A stretch of 64,000 nt of DNA from Dyadobacter sp. SG02. GTDB taxonomy: Bacteria; Bacteroidota; Bacteroidia; Cytophagales; Spirosomataceae. Where the stretch lies: contig NZ_FNYL01000008.1 in the NCBI RefSeq assembly GCF_900109045.1, forward strand, positions 124,001-188,000. Direction: 5' to 3'. Below, piece after piece: positions 16,586 through 26,810 of this stretch (position 1 is the stretch's first letter; each line of letters starts with the position of its first letter). Position numbers and translations under genes: made by a program. The notes under the pieces were generated by a model. The model did not search any database. It had not been told where the DNA came from and saw only the letters and a program-made list of their open reading frames with translations.

Positions 16586-18256
16586 TTAAAGCGCCGGGCT
16601 GGTGAATCCGAGCTTTTTGAGGCCGGTTTTGACCTCCGGATTACTCATAAAGAGTTTCCATGGTAATGCGGTACGATGGTTTTCGATCATCACCACGATC
16701 GGCGCCTGATCGATGGCCAGGTAGGAATCAGCGAACCATAGCTGATCGAGCGAGAATGCGTCGCGGAAACCGTATTCTCCCCAGAGCTTGTCGCCCAGTT
16801 TGTAATAAAAGAATTTCAATGCTTTCATCGACTCGACAGGCGTGTACGGGAATGCGGACAGCGCGGCTGTGGGCGTGATTACTCCTTTATCGTTGCCTGG
16901 CGAGTTTGCATTGTATCCATTCGGGATGTCGCTGGCGGTAAGGCCCCAGCATTGGTCGCTGTAACCGTAATACTGCTGCGGGTTGGCCTTGCAATAGTTA
17001 TAGTTGATGAGGGTATGGGCCTTGTTTTGGGTAAAATAATTGGTAAAACGGTCGGTAAGGCCGGTTGGGTTTAAACCTAAAAACGAATAATGCGAGAAGA
17101 ACAGTGGCCCACCTAGTGGCTCGCCGAGCGGTAATGTGATCCCGTAATAGTCTTTCCCGTTCGCGAACGTAGCGTTACCAGCCCAGCCATTGTCGTACAC
17201 CGCTTTGTCAATGCCATGCGTAGGCGAAGATGCTGCCAGGGCATAGGTGATCAGGCATTCGTTCCAGCCCCGGATCTGGTGATTCATGTCCCAGCCGTAA
17301 TCCGGGCTCCAATGCCAGTACAGCACATTTTCGTTGCCTTTCCGAAACCAGTCCCATTCCACTGCTTCCCAGATCGCATTGATATCGGTCCACAAAGCAG
17401 TTTCAGCTGCATTATTTGCATTAAAATACTGACGGGTAGTAAGTAGTCCCTGGATAAGGAAAGACGTCTCCACGAGATCAGCGCCATTGTCTTTGGTACT
17501 GAATGGTACTACTACGCCGGTAGCACCATTGAGCCAATGCGGAAAAGCACCGTGGAATGTCTGCGCCTTTTTCAGGAAGTCCACGATCTTTTGCATTCTT
17601 TCCAAACCTTGTGCCCGGGTGATGAACTTCCGCTCGATGGCCACCGGGATCGTCATAATGCCAAAACCGCTTCCACCCGAAGTTACCACATCACCCGATG
17701 TGTTGCGCTCACGTGCGAGCCCGCTCACGGGATGCGCGAAGTCCCAGAAGTATTTGAACGTTTGCTGCTGTACGAGAGTCAGCAAAGCATCGTCGCTGAT
17801 AACCGGAAATTTGTCGGTAGAATCCAGCGCGGTGATTATTTCGACCTTAACCTCATTCAGCAGCATTCCACCGGCTTTGGATTTCAATGCCTTTGTCGCA
17901 GTGACCGAATAGCTTGTGAGGTATTTTAAATCAGCGGAGGGAGTGATCACGACCGAACTGTCGCCGCCTTCCAGCGCAGAGGTAAATGCGACACTTTCTC
18001 CGGATACGGATTTGAAAGTAACCCCGTTTGCGACCGTAGCATTGTTGAGCGGGGCTGAAAATGTAAACCTGATTTGAGGTTTCAGGTTTACATCATTGTA
18101 CTTGAACCCGGAATAGGCCCCGTTTACTTTCAGGCTATTGAACCCGAACGAGGACGGTATTCCGGGAGTGGTTGGCCCGGGGTCTTCCTTTTCCGATTTA
18201 CAGGAAACCCCGAGCCAGGTAATGGTCAAAAAAAGAAGGAAGTGTTTAAAAGGCAT
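16586..18256 (-). CDS. GH144-type glycosidase lipoprotein with N-terminal Ig-like domain
   Basis: This 556-residue protein has a lipoprotein signal (LGVSC, Cys at about residue 19), an Ig-like domain at about 35-145 (PQIRFTFSAPLNNATV, SVTATKALKS), then the same catalytic domain as its downstream paralogue: FKYFWDFAHPVSGLARER, FPHWLNGATGVVVPFSTKDN, LYWHWSPDYGWDMN and DKGVITPTAALSAFPYTP. Lipidation suggests it sits on the outer membrane and makes the first cut, while the non-lipidated paralogue finishes in the periplasm. That division of labour is inference. The start overlaps the preceding stop by 1 bp (TAATG), pointing to translational coupling. Confidence 0.87.
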   Translation of the reverse strand: MPFKHFLLFLTITWLGVSCKSEKEDPGPTTPGIPSSFGFNSLKVNGAYSGFKYNDVNLKPQIRFTFSAPLNNATVANGVTFKSVSGESVAFTSALEGGDSSVVITPSADLKYLTSYSVTATKALKSKAGGMLLNEVKVEIITALDSTDKFPVISDDALLTLVQQQTFKYFWDFAHPVSGLARERNTSGDVVTSGGSGFGIMTIPVAIERKFITRAQGLERMQKIVDFLKKAQTFHGAFPHWLNGATGVVVPFSTKDNGADLVETSFLIQGLLTTRQYFNANNAAETALWTDINAIWEAVEWDWFRKGNENVLYWHWSPDYGWDMNHQIRGWNECLITYALAASSPTHGIDKAVYDNGWAGNATFANGKDYYGITLPLGEPLGGPLFFSHYSFLGLNPTGLTDRFTNYFTQNKAHTLINYNYCKANPQQYYGYSDQCWGLTASDIPNGYNANSPGNDKGVITPTAALSAFPYTPVESMKALKFFYYKLGDKLWGEYGFRDAFSLDQLWFADSYLAIDQAPIVVMIENHRTALPWKLFMSNPEVKTGLKKLGFTSPAL

Positions 18257-19098
18257 TATTTCCCTCTTGATTCCAGTTTAACCAGCGCATCTACTTCGGC
18301 ATCTTTCAAAGCGACGTTGTAAATCCGCACTTCGTCGAGCAGGCCGGTGAGATAGCTCGCCCAGCTTTGGGCCTCGGCACCCGAGGTAAGGCTCGGCTTG
18401 GTCTGGAATTGCACGGTACCGAATACCATTTTGCCTGGTTTCTGCCATTTCAGGTCGCCAAAGCTGGCTACCGTACTGGTAGCCGTTTTGGAACCGTTCA
18501 CATATATATTGAAAGTTGATGAAGTGGCGTCGTACGATAATGCGATATGCGTCCAGGAGTTGTAAAGGTTCACGATACCTTCCTTGGTAACCCACGTATC
18601 CTTCTTGTCATTCTGGATATGCGCCTTGAAGATTCCGTCGGTGTCGGTACCGCCGTTCTCAAAGAAAGTCTCGATATTTCCCCAGAAACCGTCTGTTTGG
18701 GACAAACCCACCAGCCCGATAATGCCTCCCTGCGATTTGGTCGAAGCGCTATTTACCCAGTAGGTCATTGTAAAGCTTTTCAAGCCGAGAATGGCCGCTG
18801 TCGGGTCGAAAAGTACGTAACCGTCTTTCGCGCCTTTCATAGCCTGGCCTTTCAGCCCATTGGCGAAGGTGGTACCAGTACTGGTACCTGCGGTGTTGGA
18901 AACAACATCGCTGTAATTACCGTCAAACGGGAAATGCGCTACCAGATTGGTTTTTGCGATTTCGTCGGAGCTCGTAAAGCCCCCGATCGTCACGCTCGGC
19001 GCGTAACTTTCGGGATCGAACTTTTCGTAGCAGGAGGTAACCCCGAGCATAGTTGTCGCACACAATGCCACGGTCAGTATATTCTTAAATGTTTTCAT
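18256..19098 (-). CDS. LamG/concanavalin-like lipoprotein, SusE-position glycan binder
   Basis: A 280-residue lipoprotein (lipobox VTSC at about residue 23) with a LamG-3 jelly-roll domain: LVAHFPFDGNYSDVVSN, GLKSFTMTYWVNSAS, WTHIALSYDATSSTFNIYVN and GLLDEVRIYNVALKDAEV. It lies right after susD, where SusE/SusF-type surface glycan-binding proteins are encoded, so it probably helps hold the substrate at the cell surface. Its stop overlaps the start of the GH144 lipoprotein gene by 1 bp. Confidence 0.85.
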   Translation of the reverse strand: MKTFKNILTVALCATTMLGVTSCYEKFDPESYAPSVTIGGFTSSDEIAKTNLVAHFPFDGNYSDVVSNTAGTSTGTTFANGLKGQAMKGAKDGYVLFDPTAAILGLKSFTMTYWVNSASTKSQGGIIGLVGLSQTDGFWGNIETFFENGGTDTDGIFKAHIQNDKKDTWVTKEGIVNLYNSWTHIALSYDATSSTFNIYVNGSKTATSTVASFGDLKWQKPGKMVFGTVQFQTKPSLTSGAEAQSWASYLTGLLDEVRIYNVALKDAEVDALVKLESRGK

Positions 19099-19118
19099 CG
19101 ATAAATCGTGGTTTGGGA

Positions 19119-20612
19119 TTAATAACCGGGGTTCTGGGTCAACACGCCTGCGCTAAGGTCGATTTCGGTCTGAGGTACCGGCCATACTTCGTTCTTTCCG
19201 GCTTTCCATCCTTTGGGCCCGAAGATTTCAGTACCGCGTCCCTGGCGGATCACATCGAAATAGCGGTCGAATTCCATCGCTAGTTCATAGTGGCGCTCAT
19301 TCCAGATCGCTGTGCGCAATGCGGTTTTGTCGGTAGTGGTCACTTTCGGCAGGATCGTTTTGCTGGCACCTCTCGCACGGGCGCGCACCAGTTCAAGCGA
19401 AGCGAGCGCCTGGGTGGAGTTGCCGATTTCGTTGGCGGCTTCCGCATTCATCAGCAATACCTCGGCATACCGGATCACCCGCACATTTTGCTGTGAACCT
19501 TCATTGAAACCGGTGACGTAAAGTTTGAATGGCACGTACGATTTCTGGTTGTACATCGGATTATCGCCGGTAGCCGCAATGGCATCGCCGGAAGGCGTCG
19601 TTTCGCCGCGGAAGATGATCGTCGCGTCGCGGCGCGGGTCGCCTGCTTCAAATGCTTTCGAAAGCGACTCGGTAGGGACATTGAAACCCCAGCCGCCGCC
19701 GGTCACACCACGCACGCCCTGTACCTGCGAGTACTGTGAGTTTGACGCGTCTTTATTCGAAGGAATGAGTTCGTTTTGAAGTTCGAAAACCGATTCTTTC
19801 GAGTTCTCGTTCTGAATGCGGAACAATGCTTCGTAATCTGCAACCAATGAATACTGGCCCGAATTGATCACCTGCGTCGTCAGGTCGAAAACCTGCTGCC
19901 ATTTACCCTCGTACATCGAAACTTTGGCATGCAGCGACTGCGCGGCACCTTTGGTAATGCGGCCGAGGTCGGCGGCGCCATAGTTTTGCGGCAATACGCC
20001 CGCGGCTTCGGTCAGGTCTTTTTCGATGGCCGCGTAAACGTCCGCTTTCGGCGTGCGCGTCAGGTTGTATTCGGTAGCATCTTTGGGCACGCTGAGGCGC
20101 AAAGGCACATCGCCGAATGCCCGCACGAGCCTGAAATACGAATACGCACGCACAAATTTCGCTTCGGCAAGGTATCTCGCTTTCAGATTCTCATCCATGC
20201 TGATCGCCGGAATATTGTCGATTACCTGGTTGGCGTAGTTGATATTCTGATATTGTCCTTCCCAGAAGCCGCCGAGCTGTCCATCGGTGGAACCTACCGT
20301 GAACGTGTCATACAGGTTAAAGAATGTCGCATCAGAAGCTGTACTACCTTTTTCCGCATCATCGGAACCTACACTTTCCACTGCGATCGCCGCGAATGCG
20401 GTATTGTTCCAGCTGCGGAGGTTGGCATACATGGCATTCACGGCCTTGGTTGCGTCTGCTTCACTTTCCCAGAAAACGGCACCGGGTTGTTTTCCCTGCG
20501 GATCAACATCGAGGAAGCTGTCGCTGCAAGAGGAAGGGACGATCAGGAGCGCTGCAAGCCCCAGGTATAGCCCTTTCTGCTTCAAATTGGTTTTAAAATT
20601 TATATTTTTCAT
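19119..20612 (-). CDS. SusD/RagB-family outer membrane lipoprotein
   Basis: A 497-residue lipoprotein with lipobox around PSSC (about residue 26) and the SusD opening CSDSFLDVDPQGKQPGAVFW. The TPR-like core includes YLAEAKFVRAYSYFRLVRAFG and VRVIRYAEVLLMNAEAANEIG; the C-terminal RHYELAMEFDRYFDVIRQGRG is conserved in the family. It forms the lid of the SusC pore and captures glycan. ATG 20612 is chosen because it begins a proper signal peptide; the open frame upstream overlaps susC and is spurious. It starts 13 bp after the susC stop. Confidence 0.95.
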   Translation of the reverse strand: MKNINFKTNLKQKGLYLGLAALLIVPSSCSDSFLDVDPQGKQPGAVFWESEADATKAVNAMYANLRSWNNTAFAAIAVESVGSDDAEKGSTASDATFFNLYDTFTVGSTDGQLGGFWEGQYQNINYANQVIDNIPAISMDENLKARYLAEAKFVRAYSYFRLVRAFGDVPLRLSVPKDATEYNLTRTPKADVYAAIEKDLTEAAGVLPQNYGAADLGRITKGAAQSLHAKVSMYEGKWQQVFDLTTQVINSGQYSLVADYEALFRIQNENSKESVFELQNELIPSNKDASNSQYSQVQGVRGVTGGGWGFNVPTESLSKAFEAGDPRRDATIIFRGETTPSGDAIAATGDNPMYNQKSYVPFKLYVTGFNEGSQQNVRVIRYAEVLLMNAEAANEIGNSTQALASLELVRARARGASKTILPKVTTTDKTALRTAIWNERHYELAMEFDRYFDVIRQGRGTEIFGPKGWKAGKNEVWPVPQTEIDLSAGVLTQNPGY

Positions 20613-20625
20613 ATCGCTTGTGATC

Positions 20626-23600
20626 TTAGAAAGTGACATTAATACCAAAGTTGTAGGTCGCTGAAAGCGGGTACACATTGGCGTCGATACCGGCCTGTGT
20701 CGGTTTGTTTTCATTGGCCCTTACCTCTGGCGACAGCCCTTTGTATTTGAAGAAATTCAAAGGGTTCTGTGCATTCGCATACAGGCGGAGTTTGCGGAGT
20801 TTCAGCCTTTCGCTTAATCCTTGCGGGAATGTGTAGCCGATTTGCGCATTTCTAACCCGGAAATAGCTGCCGCTTTGTACGAAGAAAGTATTCGGCAGGT
20901 AATTCTGGCCGCCACCGATGTTCGCGGAAGGGTAGGTGTTCGAAGTACCTTCCCCATGCCATCTGTTGTCGTAGAAGTCTTTGGTGAAGTTCTCGTTACC
21001 ATAACGCCAGCCCATGTTGGCATTGTAGATATCCACTTTGGCTACCCCCTGGAAGTCGAGCATCAGGTCGACGTTTTTATACGTCCAGCTGGTGTTGATA
21101 CCGTAGGTGAATTTCGGGTTGGGGTTACCGATTACCTGACGGTCGAGACCGGAAATGTTTCCGTCGGGCACGCCGTTCGTTCCGCTGATGTCGCGGTATT
21201 TGAAATCACCCGGTTTGGCATTGGGCTGGGCAGAATTCTTGATTTCTTCCTCATTCTGGAAAATACCGTCCACCACGTAGCCGTAGAAAGAACCGATCGG
21301 GTCGCCTACGCGGGTGCGTGTGGCGAGTGCGCCGCTGGTAAGGCCTACGCCGCCATCGTAAATAGGATTGGCACCGGACGATACCGAAAGTACTTTGTTG
21401 TTATTCACCGCACCATTGAAACCGATGCTGTAAGAAAGGCCGTCGTTGATATCGTCACGCCAGTTCAATGCAAATTCGAAGCCTTTGTTCTGGAAATTGG
21501 CCTGGTTACCCACAATGCGGCCCGAGCTCGTACCGATAGAAGTCAACACCGGAATGTCGAAAATCGCACGCTCGGTTTTCTTGATATAATAATCCAATTC
21601 CACCGTCAAACGCGATTTCAGGAAGGAAGCCTCGATACCCGCGTCGGTACCCACACCACGCTCCCAGTAAGTGGTAGGAGGGATAATGGAGTTGATGCTG
21701 GCACCGGTATTGAGCTGGCCGCCGAATATCGCCGCCAGACCGCCGCCGGTGGCGACTGTGAGCGTCGAAAGATTGGAAGGAACGGAAGCATTACCGATTT
21801 TACCCCAGCTACCGCGGAGTTTCAGGTTATCGAAAATCGTCTGGCCTTTCATGAAGTTCTCGTTGCTGATCACCCAGCCCGCACCCACCGAAGGGAAATA
21901 ACCCCATGCATTGCCGCCCTGGAAGAATTTGGAAGAACCATCCGCACGAAGTGAAGCATTCAGCATGTAGCGCTCGCCGAAAGAGTAGTTCACGCGGCCG
22001 AAGTAGGAAGCATATGTTCCCAGATCGCCCTCGTCTTTCACGTTACGGCCATCCGCGCTACCCAATGCCAGGTAAAGATCGCCTTCGCTGGAATACGGTA
22101 CATTCAATGCATTGGCGGTCAGTTTGTAGGATTGGTCGCGCTGAGCGGACTGTCCCAACAATGCCGTAATGCTGTGCTGGCCGAATTCTTTGGTGTAGGT
22201 CAATGTATTTTCAAAGATCCAGTAGCGTGTTTGGGGGCGAACGAATTCCAGGAAGCTGGTGGTGTTGCGTTGTTTGAATGTCGCCACATATTGCGGTACA
22301 TAAGTGCGGGTTTCGTCCTGTCCGTAACGGCCGCCGAGGCTGGTACGGAATGTTAAACCTTTGAACAGTGACAATTCTGCGTATGCATTACCGGTCAGAA
22401 GCGTCTTTTTGGTATTCTGGTTGTAGAAATCAACCGTCACCTGCGGGTTGAAGTTGTTACCGTCACCCAGGTTGTAATCGGTAGGATCACCGTAAGTACC
22501 GTCGGCATAATATACCGGTACCACGGGGCCGGCCGCATATAGTTGACGGAAAATGCCGCCCGCTTCATCTTTCGATTTACTGAAAGAACCGGTTGCCGAG
22601 TAACCCACTTTCAAGTTTTTCAATACCTGGAAGTCGTTCTGCAACCGGGCTGTGTAGCGTTTGAAATTGTTCTTTTCAACAATACCATTCTGATCCAGGT
22701 AACCGAGCGAGAAATTGTAAGTCGATTTTTCACCGCCTCCGCTGATCGAAAGCTGGTGGTTGGTCACAAATGCATTGCGCAAAATCTGGTGGTACCAGTC
22801 GGTTCCCTCTCCGAATTGAGCAGGATCGAGGACATCCGATTTGCCGTTAATGCGGCTCAGCTCGTTGATCATCGTGGCATATTCATTCGCATTCGCCATT
22901 TTGATCTGGTTAGTCACTTTCTGATAACCTGCAAAACCATTGTAATCGATAATCGGCGCTCCTGATTTTCCTTTTTTGGTAGTGATCAAAACGACCCCGT
23001 TGGCCGCACGCACACCATAAATGGATTGACTGGATGCGTCTTTCAGGATGTTCATGCTTTCGATATCGCCCGAGTTAAGAAAGCTGATATCGTCGAACCA
23101 AACTCCGTCTACAACGTACAATGGGTTGGCGCTTCCATAGGCGGTACCGACACCGCGAATGCGGATCTGCGGCGCCTCGCCCGGCTTACCCGAGTTGTTG
23201 ATCTGAACACCGGCAACCTTGCCCTGTAAGCCGCTGACGGCGTTCATGGAAGGCTGCTTGGAAATCTCCGCACCTTTGATCTGCGTGATAGCACCTGTGA
23301 CATCCAATTTTTTCTGAGAACCGTAACCTACTACCAATACTTCGGTCAGCGCTTTGGCATCTTCCAGCAATGCGATGTTCAGGGTAGTCTGATTACCCAC
23401 TGTAATTTCCTGGGTAGTCATCCCGATCATCGAGAACACCAGGACGGATTGTGGAGACGGGACTTTTATAGTGAAGTTACCCTCGGCATCGGTAGGAACA
23501 CCGGTTGTAGTGCCTTTGATGAGCACACTGGCGCCCGGTAGCGCCGAATTATCTGCACTCGACGTGACTTTCCCAGTCACATTAATTTCCTGTGCATAGG

Positions 23601-23658
23601 AGAAACTTCCCAGCGCCAGAAAAACGAGCATGTACAGTAATCGTACAATAGTTTTCAT
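20626..23658 (-). CDS. SusC/RagA-family TonB-dependent transporter
   Basis: A 1010-residue outer-membrane transporter. After the signal peptide (MLVFLALGSFSYAQ) come a carboxypeptidase-D-like domain (INVTGKVTSSADNSALPGAS), a TonB-box-like VLVVGYGSQKKLDVTGAI, the plug (SGLQGKVAGVQINNSGKPGE, IRGVGTAYGSANPLYVVDGV) and a 22-strand-type beta-barrel ending in YNFGINVTF. It imports oligosaccharide with SusD as lid. ATG 23658 is chosen for its signal peptide and 5' leader. It is the first gene of the operon and has a promoter and direct repeats upstream. Confidence 0.96.
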   Translation of the reverse strand: MKTIVRLLYMLVFLALGSFSYAQEINVTGKVTSSADNSALPGASVLIKGTTTGVPTDAEGNFTIKVPSPQSVLVFSMIGMTTQEITVGNQTTLNIALLEDAKALTEVLVVGYGSQKKLDVTGAITQIKGAEISKQPSMNAVSGLQGKVAGVQINNSGKPGEAPQIRIRGVGTAYGSANPLYVVDGVWFDDISFLNSGDIESMNILKDASSQSIYGVRAANGVVLITTKKGKSGAPIIDYNGFAGYQKVTNQIKMANANEYATMINELSRINGKSDVLDPAQFGEGTDWYHQILRNAFVTNHQLSISGGGEKSTYNFSLGYLDQNGIVEKNNFKRYTARLQNDFQVLKNLKVGYSATGSFSKSKDEAGGIFRQLYAAGPVVPVYYADGTYGDPTDYNLGDGNNFNPQVTVDFYNQNTKKTLLTGNAYAELSLFKGLTFRTSLGGRYGQDETRTYVPQYVATFKQRNTTSFLEFVRPQTRYWIFENTLTYTKEFGQHSITALLGQSAQRDQSYKLTANALNVPYSSEGDLYLALGSADGRNVKDEGDLGTYASYFGRVNYSFGERYMLNASLRADGSSKFFQGGNAWGYFPSVGAGWVISNENFMKGQTIFDNLKLRGSWGKIGNASVPSNLSTLTVATGGGLAAIFGGQLNTGASINSIIPPTTYWERGVGTDAGIEASFLKSRLTVELDYYIKKTERAIFDIPVLTSIGTSSGRIVGNQANFQNKGFEFALNWRDDINDGLSYSIGFNGAVNNNKVLSVSSGANPIYDGGVGLTSGALATRTRVGDPIGSFYGYVVDGIFQNEEEIKNSAQPNAKPGDFKYRDISGTNGVPDGNISGLDRQVIGNPNPKFTYGINTSWTYKNVDLMLDFQGVAKVDIYNANMGWRYGNENFTKDFYDNRWHGEGTSNTYPSANIGGGQNYLPNTFFVQSGSYFRVRNAQIGYTFPQGLSERLKLRKLRLYANAQNPLNFFKYKGLSPEVRANENKPTQAGIDANVYPLSATYNFGINVTF

Positions 23659-23703
23659 CAGTTTCAAATTGGTGATTGAATTATTATAAGAATTTATTGA
23701 CTT

Positions 23704-23711
23704 CAAAATTA
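23704..23711 (-). promoter_or_regulatory. Promoter of the susC operon (-7 element)
   Basis: The reverse strand reads TAATTTTG, matching TAnnTTTG. TTTG lies about 21 nt further upstream as a possible -33 element, within the run complementary to CAAAAAAA at 23733-23740. The predicted 5' leader is about 40 nt. Confidence 0.6.
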
Positions 23712-23741
23712 AGTTCCAAGCGGGGAGGGAATCAAAAAAAG

Positions 23742-23762
23742 CACTACATCACCACTACATCA
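23742..23762. promoter_or_regulatory. Twin direct repeats upstream of the susC promoter (candidate operator)
   Basis: CACTACATCA occurs twice, at 23742-23751 and 23753-23762, offset by 11 bp, about one helical turn. The pair lies directly upstream of the -33 region, where an activator of the susC operon would bind. The SusR-like regulator encoded next door is the natural candidate. Confidence 0.5.
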
Positions 23763-23825
23763 ATGAGAATAATGCAAGGTTTGCTTGAATAAAACGGGGT
23801 TGGGTAACGGATTAATGCAATCGCA

Positions 23826-26726
23826 TCAAATGTCCATCATAAATTGGGCCAGATTGGCATCATTGTCCAATCCGAGCTTTTTGCGAAGCCGGTAGCGCTT
23901 GATTTCCACACCGCGCACGGAAATCCCCAGAACCGGGGCCATTTCTTTGGTCGAAAGATTCATGCGAAGGCATGCCGCCAGCCGTAGTTCCGAAGGTGAA
24001 ATTGTAGGATAAATCTGGCGGAGGCGTTTAAAGAACTGTTCGTGCACTTCGTCAAAGTTTTGTTCGAATAAAACCCAGTCGTCTTTGCCGGCCACGTTCC
24101 GTTCGATACTGTGCAGGAGTTTCTGGTAATGGATGTTGGGGAGTTGTTGCCCCATTTCCGCTTTTACTTGTTTCAGCTCGTCACGGATCTCTTCCAGTAT
24201 CTCGTTTTTCTTCACCACGTTGATCGCCACATTGCTCAGCTGCTGACTCTTGCTCTGTATTTCGCTTTGCAGTTTCTCATTCTGGATCTGCATGATCTTC
24301 CGTTCGCTGGTAAGGCGTTGCTGACGCAGTTTTTCTTCCTGCTCTTCGATCAGCTTACGGCGATGGCGAGCGAGCCGTTTTTCCTGGTAGAGAATTAATG
24401 CAGCCAGCGCCAATGCAATCAGCACGGCGAAAAGTATCTTGGCAAACAATGTCTCGCGCCAATAGGGCTTCACGCTGAAATGATAGGTGCCGATGGTGTC
24501 GTTCAGGCTGCTCCTTATTTCAAAAATATAGTCGGTCGATTCCAGGTTTGTGAATTCCACAAAGCTCTGGTCAGTCCATTCCGACCATTGATCGGTCAGA
24601 CCTTTGAGGCGGTACCTATATTGCACATTCTGGCCATACACCGGCAATGCAAATGCTATGCGGAGTGAGCGTACCTCGGCCGGAAGCGACGGACTGTCCG
24701 AAATGGCGAAAGTTTCGTTCAGGTTGCGAAGGTTGGCTACTTTCCGTACCACCGGCGGGCCGGCAGCCTCGTTATGTTCGTCGGGCGATTTGCGATTGTA
24801 CAACGCATACCCATTGTCGAGACAGAAGAAATAGTAATCCTCCGAAAGCGGCACCACGGTTTCGGCATTGCGCACGAGTGTCAGCGGCAGGTTTCGCGTC
24901 TCTTTACCCGGCTGATGGAATGCCACACGGTTCATGAATACCTTAAACCAATCACCATGCAGGCCCGTCCTGACCTTGTAATTTTCATCTTCTTTGGGAA
25001 AATCGCTGCTTGGGACAAGCTTTCCGGAAGGGCTGGGTTGGAAAAATGCATTGCCCGAGCGTATCCGCACCTGCCCGCTGAGCCATTGTACCACCTCCAC
25101 CGAAAATTCGCCCGGCAGGTCACGTGGTGCTTTAAATTCTTTCCAAAGCAATGCGGAGTCGAGGGCAGGAGTGAGTTTTGTTTGAAACAGGCCCTTGTAA
25201 GCGTGCCCGAGCCAGAATATCCCTGCATTATCGCGTGCGATGTGCTTGATCGGGATCGGTACCGCGTTTTTGACTGGGTATGCGTACGCCCAGGTGCCTT
25301 TGGCGTCCTTTTTATACACGTGCAGGCCTACATACGCGCCTTGCAGGAGCAGCGTATCGCGCCCGTTCCGTACAGGCAGGAACACCCAGCCACCATTGAT
25401 ATTCGAGATTTTGGTCACGCCATTTTCTTCGATGCGGTAGGTAGCGTCATTATGGCCGCACAATAGCTGGTCGTCGACCACTTTCAACGCCCAGGTCTGC
25501 CCTTCGAGCCCCCATACCGGTCGGAAGGGTTCCGGCGAAAGCCATTTTTTGACAAAAACACCCTTATTGGAGCCCACATAAAGTTTTCCATGCCAGATCG
25601 CCGCAGCATAAGTAGACCCCAGCGGGTTGTCACTGGTCTGGTAGGCAATAATGGGCGACGACATTTTGACCATATCGATGCCCTGGTCGAGGCCGATCCA
25701 GAGCTGTTGCTGCGAATCTTCTTCCAAAGCAAGTACCGTATTGTTCTGCAAACCGGTTTCCTTGTTGAACTGGTACCTTAACGTGCCATTTTTGGAAACC
25801 ACATAAACGCCATTCTGGATTGTCCCGAAAACAAGGCTGCTGTCACGGGTCGTCACGATGGCCCGGTTGATAATATTTCTTTTTAACTCCCCGGAAATAG
25901 CAATGTCCCAGGGACTAAGCGTGCCGTTTCGCCAGATAAACAAACCGTGTTTGGTAGTAGAAATCAAAATCCCGCCATTTGAAAAAGGTAATATCGAGGA
26001 AACGATCGTGGGCGAGAGACTTTCCGTACCTGGCAACGGTTCAAATTTTTCCCCTTTCAGTTCGTAAATGCCCTTTCCGATGGATTGCACAAGTACCCGG
26101 TTTTGGACAAACCGCATGAACATGATGTTGCCGGGGCCTGTAATTTCTTTGAGGGTCTTGCCGTCGAACCGGTAAATCTGCGAGAACGACTGGAAGTAAA
26201 TGTATTCCGGGGTTTTGAGAATATGCCAGATCTCTTCCGTGCGAAGGCTCGCGAAGCCTGTTTTTTTACTCAGCGAATAATATTTCAATTGGCCGTCCGC
26301 TTCTTTCTTCCAATACCCGAACTCCGAAAAGCCGCCTGCATAAATGCGCTGCTCGGGTCGTACGGCGCGGTTCAGTACTTTTCCACCGGTTGGTTGCGGT
26401 GATTGTTCGTCGTAAAGTACGGTTCTTACAATCTGCCCGTCGGGCAGTGGATACAGCTTCCACGACGACCCGTCGTGTTCCAGCAGACCATCGGAATTGG
26501 CGGAATAGATCAGCCCGTCGGCACTCTGGCAAATGTCCCAGTTCTGGTTGTGGGCCTTATAAATCGTGGCCGGATAGTTGATCAGCGGCGGCGTTTCCTG
26601 GGCCAGAACGGCGCGGAAGATTGTCACTAAAAAGAGTATGGCAGTAGCACAACCCGCCTTATATTTGAAGGCCCGGCTTGGGAAATGACTTTTTATGAGT
26701 CGTTTTACGGCCGTGTTCAATATCAT
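23826..26726 (-). CDS. SusR-like membrane-spanning transcriptional regulator (propeller, Y_Y_Y, LuxR-type HTH)
   Basis: A protein of about 966 residues. After a signal/anchor it has a periplasmic two-bladed propeller region built of Reg_prop repeats (for example QLWIGLDQGIDMVKM), then a triple-Tyr (Y_Y_Y) domain (YRYRLKGLTDQWSEWTDQSF), a transmembrane helix (ILFAVLIALALAALILY, about residue 775), a cytoplasmic coiled coil, and a C-terminal LuxR-type HTH (PSELRLAACLRMNLSTKEMA, GVEIKRYRLRKKLGLD). No histidine kinase domain is present, so it senses glycan outside and binds DNA directly, as SusR does. ATG 26726 replaces a TTG two codons upstream. It is divergent from the porin gene and upstream of susC. 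Confidence 0.87.
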   Translation of the reverse strand: MILNTAVKRLIKSHFPSRAFKYKAGCATAILFLVTIFRAVLAQETPPLINYPATIYKAHNQNWDICQSADGLIYSANSDGLLEHDGSSWKLYPLPDGQIVRTVLYDEQSPQPTGGKVLNRAVRPEQRIYAGGFSEFGYWKKEADGQLKYYSLSKKTGFASLRTEEIWHILKTPEYIYFQSFSQIYRFDGKTLKEITGPGNIMFMRFVQNRVLVQSIGKGIYELKGEKFEPLPGTESLSPTIVSSILPFSNGGILISTTKHGLFIWRNGTLSPWDIAISGELKRNIINRAIVTTRDSSLVFGTIQNGVYVVSKNGTLRYQFNKETGLQNNTVLALEEDSQQQLWIGLDQGIDMVKMSSPIIAYQTSDNPLGSTYAAAIWHGKLYVGSNKGVFVKKWLSPEPFRPVWGLEGQTWALKVVDDQLLCGHNDATYRIEENGVTKISNINGGWVFLPVRNGRDTLLLQGAYVGLHVYKKDAKGTWAYAYPVKNAVPIPIKHIARDNAGIFWLGHAYKGLFQTKLTPALDSALLWKEFKAPRDLPGEFSVEVVQWLSGQVRIRSGNAFFQPSPSGKLVPSSDFPKEDENYKVRTGLHGDWFKVFMNRVAFHQPGKETRNLPLTLVRNAETVVPLSEDYYFFCLDNGYALYNRKSPDEHNEAAGPPVVRKVANLRNLNETFAISDSPSLPAEVRSLRIAFALPVYGQNVQYRYRLKGLTDQWSEWTDQSFVEFTNLESTDYIFEIRSSLNDTIGTYHFSVKPYWRETLFAKILFAVLIALALAALILYQEKRLARHRRKLIEEQEEKLRQQRLTSERKIMQIQNEKLQSEIQSKSQQLSNVAINVVKKNEILEEIRDELKQVKAEMGQQLPNIHYQKLLHSIERNVAGKDDWVLFEQNFDEVHEQFFKRLRQIYPTISPSELRLAACLRMNLSTKEMAPVLGISVRGVEIKRYRLRKKLGLDNDANLAQFMMDI

Positions 26727-26810
26727 TTTCAATTAACTATTAATGTCGTTTTTAGCTCTTTCAGAAGGGTCTGCGGCGATATTAGTGCATGTAACTCAAT
26801 AGTACTCTTA

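Noticed and set aside
24750..24764. CACCGGCGGGCCGGC in the SusR-like regulator as a fourth GC-rich insertion
   Set aside because: It resembles copy 2, but it encodes EAAGPPVV in a reading frame with no evidence of interruption, and no empty site is known.
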